Source: Roseiarcus sp963806935
GTDB lineage: Bacteria; Pseudomonadota; Alphaproteobacteria; Rhizobiales; Beijerinckiaceae
Assembly: GCA_963806935.1 (NCBI GenBank)
Contig: CAWEAT010000015.1
Location: 17,196-81,195, forward strand
Direction of reading: 5' to 3'
Length of the DNA stretch: 64,000 nt
Every line of letters begins with the position of its first letter. Positions within the stretch are counted from its first letter, which is position 1. The position numbers were made by a program, and so were the translations under genes. The notes beneath the pieces were generated by a model. That model made no database searches, had not been told where the DNA came from, and saw only the letters and a program-made list of their open reading frames with translations. This document shows, piece after piece, positions 1 to 8,258 of the stretch.

Positions 1-31
1 AGGCCAATTTCCAGGTAGCGAAACGGAGCAT
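1..31 (-). CDS. secD: SecD, first codons only (cut by window edge)
   Basis: Read on the minus strand from the ATG at 31-29, the last bases encode MLRFATWKLA. This is how many alphaproteobacterial SecD proteins begin. The position, 55 bases downstream of yajC on the same strand, is where secD is normally found. SecD works with SecF and YajC as the membrane complex that helps the SecYEG translocon release exported proteins. Only ten codons are visible, so the call rests mainly on gene order. Confidence 0.6.
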   Translation of the reverse strand, partial: MLRFATWKLA

Positions 32-86
32 CAGGCTTTCTATCCAGCAGGGGACTTGACTGCCCCATGAACGGGCCGCGGCGTCG

Positions 87-467
87 TCAAGAGTTCGGCG
101 CGTCCTTCTTGGCCGGCGACTTGGCCGGCGCCGGGTCCTTGACCGGTTCGCCCTTGGCGCGCACCTCGGCGATGCCGGAGCGGGCCAGGCGCACGCGCAC
201 GTTCGGCGCGATCTCGAACTCGACCTCGTTGTCGTCGACCGACTTGGTGACCTTGCCGATCAGCCCCCCGGTGGTGACGACAACGTCGCCGCGCCGGGCC
301 GCCTGCACCATTTCGCGCTGCTCCTTGGCGCGGCGCTGCTGCGGCCGCCAAAGCACGAAATAGACGATCGCGATCATCGCGACGATCGGCACCAGTTGGA
401 CCAGCGTGTCGCTCGCCCCGAACAGGTTGGAGCCGGCGGCTTGCGCGTAGGCGGGGGTGATCAGCAC
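87..467 (-). CDS. yajC: YajC, preprotein translocase accessory subunit
   Basis: This small inner-membrane protein (126 aa) belongs to the SecDF-YajC complex that assists Sec-dependent export. A short N-terminal stretch ending near AYAQAAG is followed by one clear membrane helix at about residues 25-41 (LVPIVAMIAIVYFVLW). Then comes the family hallmark RPQQRRAKEQ and a compact cytoplasmic domain containing GDVVVTTGGLIGKV. The Lys/Ala/Pro-rich tail after residue 105 is a common lineage extension. The length is normal. It is co-directional with the secD start at 31, as in a yajC-secD-secF operon, and divergent from aqpZ across about 220 bases. Confidence 0.95.
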   Translation of the reverse strand: MLITPAYAQAAGSNLFGASDTLVQLVPIVAMIAIVYFVLWRPQQRRAKEQREMVQAARRGDVVVTTGGLIGKVTKSVDDNEVEFEIAPNVRVRLARSGIAEVRAKGEPVKDPAPAKSPAKKDAPNS

Positions 468-686
468 GGTGGCGGTGGCTCCGGCGACGCGAAAGCCGCG
501 CCGTTCAATAAGGCGTCATCCTCAAGGGCGAGGGCTTATATAGCCGGGGGCCCCGCGAAAGCAACGCCGCCGGCATGGGTGAGCCGATCCGGGGCGCGAA
601 CGGCCCGTGGCGAGCGGGTTGCCTGCGCGGACATCGACGCTATAACGGCCTGCGGCCGATTCGGGGATGGCAGGGAGGGAACGGGC

Positions 687-1398
687 ATGAACAAGCAAAT
701 CGCTGAATTTGTCGGCACTTTCGCACTGGTGTTTTTCGGCTGCGGGACCGCGGTTGTCGGGGGCATGGGCTCGGGGGCGACCGCGGTCGATCTTCTGGGG
801 ATCGCGAGCGCGTTCGGCTTCGCCATCGTCGCCATGGCCTATGGCATCGGGCCGATCTCCGGCTGCCACGTCAATCCGGCGGTGAGCTTCGGCGTCTATG
901 TGGCCGGGCGGATGAGCGTCGCCGACATGGTCAGCTACTGGATCGCGCAGATCCTGGGAGCGATCGTCGCCGCGGTCGTGCTCTATCTCATCCTGTCCGG
1001 CAAGGCTCAGGGGTGGACCGGCTCGCTCGGCCAGAACGGCTGGGGCGCGGGCTACAACGGCGAATACGGCGTCGTCTCGGCCCTGGTGTTCGAGGTGGTG
1101 GCGACGTTCCTGTTCCTGGTCTGCATTCTCGGCGTCACCCATCCGTTCACGCCGACCGGCTTCGCCGGCCTCGCCATCGGACTGACGCTGGTCGCCATCC
1201 ATCTCGTCGGCATCAACATCACCGGCACGTCCGTCAATCCGGCCCGCTCGATCGGCCCGGCGCTGGTCGGGGTCGGGTCGAATCCCGGCGGCGGTCGCGC
1301 AGCTCTGGCTCTTCATCATCGCGCCCCTGATCGGCGCCGGCGCGGCGGGCTTCCTCTATCGTGAAGGCGCTTTCCTCGATCCGCCGAAGAAGGCGTAA
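687..1398 (+). CDS. aqpZ: Aquaporin Z-type channel, one-base frameshift near the C-terminus
   Basis: This is a six-helix MIP-family channel for water or small neutral solutes in the inner membrane. Both NPA boxes are present: CHVNPAVSFG in the first half and TSVNPARSIG in the second. The ATG at 687 follows GGGAGGGAACGGGC; an open frame further upstream has no such signal and no homology. After GSNP (about 1286) the frame moves by one base. The downstream frame restores the expected last helix (VAQLWLFIIAPLIG) and ends at TAA 1396-1398. Deleting one G from CCCGGCGG would repair it. The conserved tail in the other frame argues for a sequence error or a very recent mutation. Start to stop is about 236 codons after repair, normal for the family. 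Confidence 0.88.
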
Positions 1399-1432
1399 GC
1401 CGGCCGCCTCCCGGTCTTGCCAGCGCGGGCTC

Positions 1433-1451
1433 GGCGGGCGAAAAGCCCGCC
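1433..1451 (+). promoter_or_regulatory. Perfect hairpin abutting the abcF start codon
   Basis: GGCGGGC and GCCCGCC form a perfect 7-bp stem around a GAAAA loop, and the ATG of the next gene follows immediately at 1452. No Shine-Dalgarno sequence is visible outside the stem. In RNA this would hide the initiation region. It may be a translational control element or the base of an aqpZ terminator, although no U-run follows. A role is inferred, not shown. Confidence 0.45.
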
Positions 1452-3297
1452 ATGCTCCATATCAGCGCCCTCACCTACCGGCTCGGCGAGCGGCTCCTGA
1501 TCGACAACGCCTCGGCGGCGCTGCCTTCAGGAGCGCATGTCGGGCTCGTGGGGCGTAACGGCGCCGGCAAGACCACGCTCTTCCGCCTCATCCGCGGCGA
1601 TCTCTCGCCGGAGGGCGGCGCGGTTATCGTGCCCAAGGGCCTGCTTGTCGGCAGCGTCGAGCAGGAGGCGCCGGGGGGACCGGAAAGCCTCATCGAATTC
1701 GTGCTCGAAGCCGACAGCGAGCGCGCCGCGCTCATCGCCGAAGCGGAGACCGCGACCGACCCGGAGCGGATCGCCGAAATCCAGACCCGCCTCGTCGACA
1801 TCGACGCCCATACCGCGCCGGCGCGGGCGGCGCGCATCCTCAAGGGGCTCGGCTTTGACGAAACGGCGCAAGGGCGGGCGCTGGCCGAATTTTCCGGCGG
1901 CTGGCGGATGCGGGTCGCGCTCGCCGCGGTGCTGTTCTCCGGGCCGGACCTGCTGCTGCTGGACGAGCCGACCAACTATCTCGACCTTGAAGGGGTGCTC
2001 TGGCTCACCCAGTATTTGCAGAACTGCGCGGCGACGATCGTCGTCATCAGTCACGACCGCGACCTGCTCGACGACGTCGCCGATCAGATCCTCCATCTCG
2101 AGCGCGGCAAGCTGACCTTGTGGACCGGCGGCTATTCGAGCTTCGAGCGCCAGCGCCGGGAACAGCAGGTTCTCGCCGGCAAGGCGATCAAGAAGCAGGA
2201 GGAGCGGCGCGCCCATCTGCAGGCGTTCGTCGACCGCTTTCGCGCCAAGGCGTCGAAAGCGACGCAAGCCCAGTCGCGCCTCAAGATGCTGGCCAGGATG
2301 GAGCCGATTTCGGCGATCGTCGACGACACCGTGCAGCCGTTCAAGTGGCCGCCGGTCAGGAAGCGGCTCAGCCCGCCGATCGTGACGATGGAGAAGGTGA
2401 GCGCGGGATACGACGGGCGCGCGGTGCTGGCGCGCATCGACCTCACGCTCGCCGACGACGACCGCATCGGGCTCCTCGGCTCGAACGGCAACGGCAAATC
2501 GACCTTCGCCAAGCTGATCGCCGGACGCCTTCCGCCGATGGCGGGCAAGATGACGCGCGCGAGCAAGCTCGAGGTCGGCTATTTCGCCCAGCACCAGATC
2601 GACGAGCTCGAGCCCGGCGGCAGCGTCTATGACCATGTCGCCGAGCGCATGCGCGGGGAAGGGGTGTCGAAGATCCGCGGCCGCGCCGCGATGATCGGCT
2701 TCTCCGGCGCGCGCGCCGACACCAAGGTCGAGTCGCTGTCGGGCGGGGAGAAGGCGCGACTCATGATGGGGCTCGCCGCCTTCGATGGCCCGCAGCTCCT
2801 GATCCTCGACGAGCCGACCAACCACCTCGACATCGATAGCCGCGGCGAACTGATCGAGGCGATCAATGACTATGAAGGCGCCTGCATCCTCGTCTCGCAC
2901 GACCGGCGCCTGCTCGAAGCCTGCGTCGACCGGCTTTGGCTGACCGCGAACGGAACGGTGAAGCCGTTCGACGGCGACCTCGCCGACTATGGCCGCTTCG
3001 TTCTCGGCTCCGACGCCCGGCCGGCCGAGGCGCGCAAGCGCGAGCCCGCGCCCGCGGCGAAGACCCAGGCGAGAGCCCGGGCCGCTCAAGCGCGAGCTTC
3101 AGGCGCTCGAAGACCGGATGAACCGCTTCCAGGACCTGTTGCGGCGGGTCGACGAGGCGCTGGCTCAGGCGAGCGCGCGCGGCGGCGATGCGGTGAAAAT
3201 CGCCGATCTCGCCGAGAAGCGCGCCGAACTCGAGCGCGCCTTGACCGCAAGCGAGGAGGCCTGGTTCGGATTGTCGGCCGAGGCGGAAGGACCATGA
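1452..3297 (+). CDS. ABC-F family ATPase, frameshift near the C-terminus
   Basis: This soluble protein has two ABC ATPase domains and no membrane part, the build of ABC-F ribosome-associated factors (Uup/EttA/YheS type). Domain 1 has GRNGAGKTT, SGGWRMR and LLLDEPTNYLD. Domain 2 has GSNGNGKST, LSGGEKARLMMG and LILDEPTNHLD. Between them is the charged helical linker (QRREQQVLAGKAIKKQEERR) that defines the family. At about 3081 the frame slips by one base. The next frame gives the expected coiled-coil tail (LKRELQALEDRMNRF) and stops at 3297, overlapping the next ATG by ATGA. The size after repair is about 615 aa, typical for Uup/YheS relatives. The exact subfamily and target are not decided. 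Confidence 0.9.
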
Positions 3298-3969
3298 GCG
3301 GACCGGCGTTGCGACGACTGGCGGTGGCGGCTGCGGTCCTGCTGCCGGCGACGGGCGCGCTCGCCGCCGAGCCCGCGCCCTGGCCGGCGAGCTTCGTCGG
3401 CAGGCTCGAAGCGCTGGCGCTGGTCGAGAGCCTCAATGCCGACCTTCTCAGCCACGAGAGCGCGACCCTCACCCTGGAGCGATGGTGCGCCGATCACCGG
3501 CTCGCCGATCCGGCGCTGATCGTCGCCGAGCGCGTGCGCGACACCGACAAGCCCGCGACGGCCGAGGTGCGCGCTCGCCCTCGACGTCAAGCCGGACGAG
3601 CCGCTCGGCTACCGGCGGGTCAGGCTCAAGTGCGGCGAGAAGGTGCTGTCGGAGGCCGACAACTGGTATGTGCCGGGGCGGCTCACGCCGGAAATGAACC
3701 ACGTGCTGGAGACCACCGACACCCCGTTCGGCAAGGCCGTCGCAGCGCTGCATTTCCGCCGCCATACCCTGTCGGCGCAGTTGCTCTTCCACCCGCTGCC
3801 GCAAGGCTGGGAGATGGGCGCGGCGCCGGCGGAGGCCGAGGGCGCGCTCGAGATTCCCGCTCACGTGCTCGAACACCGCGCGGTGCTGTCGACCCCCGAC
3901 GGCGAGCCGTTCAGCGAGGTGGTCGAGACCTATACCGGCGAAGTGCTGGCCTTCCCGCCGCCCAAATGA
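3294..3969 (+). CDS. Secreted protein of unknown function, possibly UbiC/UTRA-like, frameshifted
   Basis: The ATG overlaps the abcF stop (ATGA). The first 25 residues (MSGPALRRLAVAAAVLLPAT, then GALAAE) form a signal peptide, so the mature protein is periplasmic. At about 3571 one base appears to be inserted. The downstream frame continues with LGYRRVRLKCG, SEADNWYVPGRLTPEMN and TTDTPFGKAVAALHF, ending at 3969 for about 224 aa. The pattern of a conserved Arg, DNWYVP and TPFG recalls chorismate-lyase/UTRA-fold proteins, but a signal peptide would be odd for UbiC. I give the fold as a possibility only. Translational coupling with abcF suggests one transcript. Confidence 0.65.
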
Positions 3970-4029
3970 GATTGGAGCAGCGGCCGGATCGCCACGGCGT
4001 CAAAATACGGCGCCGCCGGATAAGCCGTT

Positions 4030-4060
4030 GTCGTCATTGCGAGCGCAGCGAAGCCATCCA
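4030..4060 (+). repeat. Half copy of a dispersed palindromic intergenic repeat
   Basis: The stretch TCGTCATTGCGAGCGCAGCG, followed by AAGCCATCCA, resembles the first arm of the longer palindromic element at 53500-53616. Elements of this wording are widespread between genes in many proteobacteria. Here only one arm is present, just upstream of the crotonase gene. Confidence 0.55.
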
Positions 4061-4080
4061 CGCGAACTCAGGAGCGATCC

Positions 4081-4908
4081 ATGGACAACGCTTCACCTGC
4101 CTCCGATCAGCGGATCACGATCGACATCGCCGCCGGCGTCGCCGAGGTCACGCTCAATCGCCCGGACAAGCTCAACGCGCTCGATCCGGCGATGTTCAAG
4201 GCCATCATCGCGGCGGGCGAGCGGCTCGGCAGCGCTCCCGGCCTGCGCGCCGTCGTCCTGACCGGCGCGGGGCGCGGCTTCTGCGCCGGCCTCGACAAGG
4301 AAACCTTCGCCGCGATTGCGGCCGGAGGCGGCGCGCCGACTTCCGCCGGGCTCGCGAAGCGCACTCACGGGCTCGCCAATGACTTTCAGCACGCGGCCCA
4401 TGTCTGGCGGACGCTTCCTGTCCCTGTCATTGCGGCGATCCATGGGCCCGCGCTCGGCGGCGGCTTCCAGATCGCGCTCGGCGCGGACATCCGCTATGTC
4501 GCGCCGGACGCGCGGCTGTCGATCCTCGAAATCAAATGGGGCCTCGTCCCCGACATGGCCGGCATTGCTCTCATGCGCGAGCTCGCCCGCTCCGATGTGA
4601 TCCGCGAGCTCAGCCTGACCGGCCGCGTCTTCTCCGGCGCCGAGGCGCTCGCTTACGGCTTCGCCACCGCCCTCCACGCCGACCCGCTCGCCGCCGCCCG
4701 CGCCACAGCCAGGGAAATCGCCGCCCGCAGTCCCGACGCGGTGCGCGCGCTGAAGCGGCTCCTGAATCTCGCCAGCGACGCCGACACGGCCGCGATCCTC
4801 CTCGCTGAATCGAACGAGCAGGCGAAGCTCATCGGCTCGCCGAACCAGGTCGAGGCGGTGCGGGCGGGAATAGAGGGAAGGCCCGGGCGGTTTGCGGATG
4901 AGGGCTGA
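4081..4908 (+). CDS. Crotonase family (enoyl-CoA hydratase/isomerase)
   Basis: This 275-aa protein has the crotonase fold that stabilises CoA-thioester enolates. VTLNRPDKLNALD near residue 25 is the typical start of the fold. GRGFCAGLD near 65 and HGPALGGGFQIALGADIRY near 120-140 form the two oxyanion-hole regions. The segment EIKWGLVPDMAG replaces the usual glutamate pair of true hydratases with an Asp, as in enoyl-CoA isomerases of the dienoyl-CoA isomerase type. The next gene is a 2,4-dienoyl-CoA-reductase-like SDR, so a joint role in breaking down unsaturated acyl-CoAs is likely. The exact substrate cannot be read from the sequence. Confidence 0.88.
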   Translation: MDNASPASDQRITIDIAAGVAEVTLNRPDKLNALDPAMFKAIIAAGERLGSAPGLRAVVLTGAGRGFCAGLDKETFAAIAAGGGAPTSAGLAKRTHGLANDFQHAAHVWRTLPVPVIAAIHGPALGGGFQIALGADIRYVAPDARLSILEIKWGLVPDMAGIALMRELARSDVIRELSLTGRVFSGAEALAYGFATALHADPLAAARATAREIAARSPDAVRALKRLLNLASDADTAAILLAESNEQAKLIGSPNQVEAVRAGIEGRPGRFADEG

Positions 4909-4982
4909 ACCTCCCGCCCTTCCCTCATCCGCCCGAAGCGGGTACCCATAAGCGGGCAATCGATCCGGGAAGGGAGCGCCAC

Positions 4983-5852
4983 ATGTTCGCCAGCAATCTC
5001 TTCGCCGGCAAGAAAATCCTCGTCACCGGCGGCGGCACCGGGCTCGGCAGGGCGATGGCCGAGCGGTTTCTCGGCCTCGGGGCCGAGATCGCCATCTGCG
5101 GCCGGCGCAAGAGCGTCTGCGAGGCGACCGCCGCCGAACTCATGAAGGCGCATGGCGGTCGCGTTCAGAGCTATGGCGTCGATATCCGCGACGCGGCGGC
5201 GGTCGATGCGATGGTCGAGGAGATCTTCCGTGACGGCGCGCTCACCGGCCTCGTCAACAACGCCGCCGGCAACTTCATCTCCCGCACCGAGGACCTGTCG
5301 CCGCGCGGGTTCGACGCCATCGCCAATATCGTCATGCACGGCACCTTCTACGTGACGCAGGCGGTGGGAAAGCGATGGATCGCCGACAAGCACAAGGGCG
5401 CCGTGGTCTCGATCGCGGTCACCTGGGTGCGCAACGGCGGCCCGTTCGTCGTGCCTTCGGCGATGAGCAAGGCGGCGATCCAGGCGATGACCATGTCGCT
5501 CGCCCAGGAATGGGGCCGTTACGGCATCCGCCTCAATGCGATCGCGCCGGGCGAAATCCCGACCGAGGGCATGAGCAAGCGCCTCATGCCGGGCGCCGAG
5601 CCCGGCGCGTCCGCCGCCCGCAATCCGATGGGACGTGTCGGGCGGATGGAGGAACTGCAGAATCTCGCCGCCTTCCTGATGTCCGACGGCTGCGACTGGC
5701 TGAGCGGCGAGACGATCGCGATGGACGGCGCGGAGGCGCTCGCCACCGGCGGCAACTTCTACGAGCTGCGGCGCTGGGGCGACGGCGAATGGAAGGCGGC
5801 GCGCGATGCGATCCAGGCGCTCAACGCACGCGACAAGGCCGCGCGCGGCTGA
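4983..5852 (+). CDS. SDR family oxidoreductase, 2,4-dienoyl-CoA reductase-like
   Basis: A Rossmann-fold dehydrogenase (289 aa) starts with the cofactor motif VTGGGTGLGRAMAERF and has the conserved NNAAGNF. The classical YxxxK catalytic pair is absent. The lysine lies in PSAMSKAAIQAM with Ser four residues before it, the arrangement known in 2,4-dienoyl-CoA reductases (Ser-x-x-x-Lys). IRLNAIAPGEIPTEG and the C-terminal GETIAMDGAEAL are standard for the family. A clear RBS (GGGAGCG) precedes ATG 4983. It probably removes double bonds at even positions of acyl-CoAs with NADPH, together with the upstream crotonase; the fine specificity is inferred. Confidence 0.87.
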   Translation: MFASNLFAGKKILVTGGGTGLGRAMAERFLGLGAEIAICGRRKSVCEATAAELMKAHGGRVQSYGVDIRDAAAVDAMVEEIFRDGALTGLVNNAAGNFISRTEDLSPRGFDAIANIVMHGTFYVTQAVGKRWIADKHKGAVVSIAVTWVRNGGPFVVPSAMSKAAIQAMTMSLAQEWGRYGIRLNAIAPGEIPTEGMSKRLMPGAEPGASAARNPMGRVGRMEELQNLAAFLMSDGCDWLSGETIAMDGAEALATGGNFYELRRWGDGEWKAARDAIQALNARDKAARG

Positions 5853-5870
5853 GGGGAAGGAGCGGCAAGC

Positions 5871-6935
5871 ATGGCGAACGCGAGCGGAATGCGAAGCTGG
5901 AAGCTCGCCCAATTCGGGGCGCCGCTGGTCGAGACGATCGAATCGCCGCCCAGCCCCGTCGGCGCACAAGTGCTGCTCCGGGTCGGCGCCTGCGGCGTTT
6001 GCCATAGCGACCTGCACATCGCCGACGGTTACTTCGATCTCGGTCAGGGCCAGAAGTTCGATCTGACGCCTCTGGTCAAACTGCCTCGCATCCTGGGGCA
6101 TGAGATCGCGGGCGTTGTGGAAGAGGTCGGGCCGGACGCCGCTGGCGTGACCGTGGGCGACCGCCGCGCGGTCTATGCCTGGGGCGGTTGCGGGCAATGC
6201 GCGCTGTGCCTGGAAGGCGAAGAGAACCTGTGCGCCAAGCCGAAGAACCTCAGCGTGCGCGCCGACGGCGGCTTCAGCAACTATGTCCTCGTCGATCATC
6301 CGAGATTTCTCGTCGAATATGAACCGCTGTCGGCGCCGTTCGCAGCGACCCTCGGCTGTTCCGGCCTCACCGCCTTCAGCGCCCTGAAGAAAGCCGCTCC
6401 CGTCGATGCAGAGCGACCGCTCATGATCGTCGGCGCGGGCGGCCTTGGACTTGCGGCGGTGAGCCTGTGTCTTGCGCTCTATCAAACCGGTCCGATCGTC
6501 GCCGACGTGGATGCGGCGAAGCGGCGGGCGGCGCTCGAGGCCGGCGCCTCCGCTGTCGTCGATCCGGCCGATCCGGCCGACAGCAAGCGTGTGCTCGCTC
6601 AAACCGGCGGTGTTTCCGCGGCGATCGATTTCGTCGGCTCGGAAAAGAGCGCGGCGTTCGGCCTCGCGCTCCTGCGCAAGGGCGGAAAGCTCATGGTCGT
6701 CGGCCTTTTCGGCGGCTCGATGCCGTTGTCCCTCGCGACCCTGCCGCTGCGGGCGGTCAGCCTCGTCGGCGTTTATACCGGAACGCTGCCCGAGTTCCGG
6801 GAGCTGATGGCGCTCGCGCGCGAAGGCAAGGTGAGGCCGGCGCCGATCGAGACTCGGCCCCTCGATCAGGCGCAGCAATCGATGGACGACCTGCGCGCCG
6901 GCCGGATTCGCGGCCGGGTGGTCCTGACCGCGTGA
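5871..6935 (+). CDS. Zinc-dependent alcohol dehydrogenase
   Basis: This is a medium-chain dehydrogenase (354 aa) of the GroES/Rossmann type. Catalytic zinc ligands are visible in GACGVCHSDLH (Cys) and GHEIAGVVEEVG (His-Glu). The structural zinc site is the four-cysteine run GCGQCALCLEGEENLC. The nucleotide fold begins at MIVGAGGLGLAAVSL, and Asp in VADVDAAKRR suggests NAD rather than NADP preference. It follows the SDR by 18 bases with an RBS AGGGGAAGGAGCGG, so it is probably co-transcribed. It likely oxidises a primary alcohol or related aldehyde; the substrate is unknown. Confidence 0.9.
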   Translation: MANASGMRSWKLAQFGAPLVETIESPPSPVGAQVLLRVGACGVCHSDLHIADGYFDLGQGQKFDLTPLVKLPRILGHEIAGVVEEVGPDAAGVTVGDRRAVYAWGGCGQCALCLEGEENLCAKPKNLSVRADGGFSNYVLVDHPRFLVEYEPLSAPFAATLGCSGLTAFSALKKAAPVDAERPLMIVGAGGLGLAAVSLCLALYQTGPIVADVDAAKRRAALEAGASAVVDPADPADSKRVLAQTGGVSAAIDFVGSEKSAAFGLALLRKGGKLMVVGLFGGSMPLSLATLPLRAVSLVGVYTGTLPEFRELMALAREGKVRPAPIETRPLDQAQQSMDDLRAGRIRGRVVLTA

Positions 6936-6949
6936 AGCTCTTAGACGGG

Positions 6950-7423
6950 ATGGCGTCGCCTCGCGCTCCCGTCCTGGCGAAGATCCCGCCGCCGGCTCAA
7001 TTCGCGCTCACCTTCCTGATCGGGGTCGGGCTCGATCGGCTCATGCCGTGGCGGCCGGCCTGGATGACGGCGCAGATAGTGCACTGGGCGGGCTTTGCGC
7101 TCGCAGTCGCCGGCTGTTCGCTCGCCGCGGCCGCGGCGGGACGGTTCGTGCTCCGCGGCACGACGCTCCACCCAACCGGCGAGCCCGCTCATCTCGTCGT
7201 CACGGGCGCCCACGCATGGTCGCGCAACCCGATGTATCTCTCCTTGACCGTCGTTTACGTCGGACTGACGCTCGCGCTTGGGAGAGCCTGGCCGTTGATT
7301 CTTGTGCTTCTTCCGTGGGCGTCCATGAACTGGGGCGTGATCCCGTTCGAGGAGGCGCGGCTTCGCCGAACCTTCGGCGAAGACTATGCCGGCTATTGCC
7401 GACGGGTCCGGCGCTGGATCTGA
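6950..7423 (+). CDS. Isoprenylcysteine carboxyl methyltransferase-like membrane protein
   Basis: A small integral membrane protein (about 157 aa) has several hydrophobic helices and the ICMT/PEMT signature VVTGAHAWSRNPMYLSL. It ends with FGEDYAGYCRRVRRWI, the usual cytosolic tail of bacterial members. These proteins methylate small or lipid substrates with S-adenosylmethionine; most bacterial members have no proven substrate. ATG 6950 lies 15 bases after the dehydrogenase stop. GTG 6932, overlapping that stop, is an alternative start that adds six residues. Its position suggests it belongs to the preceding lipid-type cluster. Confidence 0.82.
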   Translation: MASPRAPVLAKIPPPAQFALTFLIGVGLDRLMPWRPAWMTAQIVHWAGFALAVAGCSLAAAAAGRFVLRGTTLHPTGEPAHLVVTGAHAWSRNPMYLSLTVVYVGLTLALGRAWPLILVLLPWASMNWGVIPFEEARLRRTFGEDYAGYCRRVRRWI

Positions 7424-7725
7424 AGCAGCGCGCTCCAGAGCCGCGCATGTCCGTCGCGACAGTCGCGAAAGCTTGCCGCACCTGAGTAGGGGGGTATGAC
7501 ACCGAAAAAGTCGGAGGAGCTCCCATGACCGCGTTTACGGCCCCGCCCAACAAAAACGGGCTCGTCTTGGGGCACGCAATCCCGCGGAAGGCATTCCAGC
7601 CTCCGAAGTAGCCAAAATCACCGTCCGGCAATTTCGCGAGGGCGCGAGGGGTTGGTCCCGCCGGCGGCGAAGGTCTGAAACGGCCTTCGCCACTCTTCGG
7701 CGCCCCCGGAATGAGCCCAGTTCTG
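7424..7725. other. 302-base gap between convergent genes, one weak small ORF
   Basis: No database-like gene is recognised here. The only thing worth noting is a 28-codon frame, ATG 7525 to TAG 7611 (plus strand), preceded by a strong Shine-Dalgarno GGAGGAG at suitable spacing. Its product (MTAFTAPPNK..., ending AFQPPK) matches nothing I know. It could be a true small protein or the intact start of a decayed gene. Confidence 0.3.
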
Positions 7726-8142
7726 TTATAGGAAGCGCACGTCTTCAGGCGCTCGATCGAAGCGATCGTGGCGACCGTCGACATAGCGGACTGGCGCGGC
7801 GGCGAGTTCTTCGCGATCCAGGTCGTCGAGCAATGAGACCTGAACCGCGTAAAAGGCGCCGCCCATTGCTTCCAGCTCGCCCAGCCCCGGCGTCCGAATC
7901 CCGCATGCCTTGCAAAAGTGATACTTGACGGTCGGCTTTGGGCGTCCTGGCGGCGTCCATTGATATTCCGCCTGACGCTCCTCGCCCTCAACGAGACGAA
8001 ATCGAGCGGCGGGCGCAAGAATGAGCCAGGAACGCGCTTTCACGCAGCTCGTGCAGTTGCACTTCACCGTTCCCTGGGCGAAGTCGAGTTCGGCCTGAAA
8101 GCGAACGGCGCCGCAATGGCAGCTTCCGGAGTAGGTCTTCAT
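7726..8142 (-). CDS. GFA family (glutathione-dependent formaldehyde-activating enzyme-like) protein
   Basis: This is a small zinc-binding protein of the GFA/CENP-V fold (about 138 aa from MKTYSG). Three cysteine clusters are present in the right order: GSCHCGAVRF, CNCTSC and FCKACGIRT. The proven activity of the founding member is joining formaldehyde to glutathione, but many relatives act on other substrates, so the specific reaction is open. An ATG 13 codons upstream (8181) is a possible but less typical start. The nearby sarcosine oxidase genes release formaldehyde, which makes a role in its handling plausible but unproven. Confidence 0.85.
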   Translation of the reverse strand: MKTYSGSCHCGAVRFQAELDFAQGTVKCNCTSCVKARSWLILAPAARFRLVEGEERQAEYQWTPPGRPKPTVKYHFCKACGIRTPGLGELEAMGGAFYAVQVSLLDDLDREELAAAPVRYVDGRHDRFDRAPEDVRFL

Positions 8143-8258
8143 CGACACGGCATGGGCCCTCGGAGTGGTTGAGACTCCCATTACGAGTGAGGCGCCCGCC
8201 GGGATACGTCAGAATGAACTTTCGCCCGCCTTCCTCCCGGAGTTTCGCTTCGCGTCGC

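Noticed and set aside
1280..1300. Programmed ribosomal frameshift in aqpZ and the other broken genes
   Set aside because: No slippery heptamer or stimulatory structure recurs, and the same type of break occurs in unrelated genes, which fits sequence error better.
4653..6878. Long minus-strand open frame of about 741 codons opposite the SDR and dehydrogenase genes
   Set aside because: It is the antisense shadow of two clear genes in GC-rich DNA, its composition is Arg/His/Asp-rich and it shows no domain.
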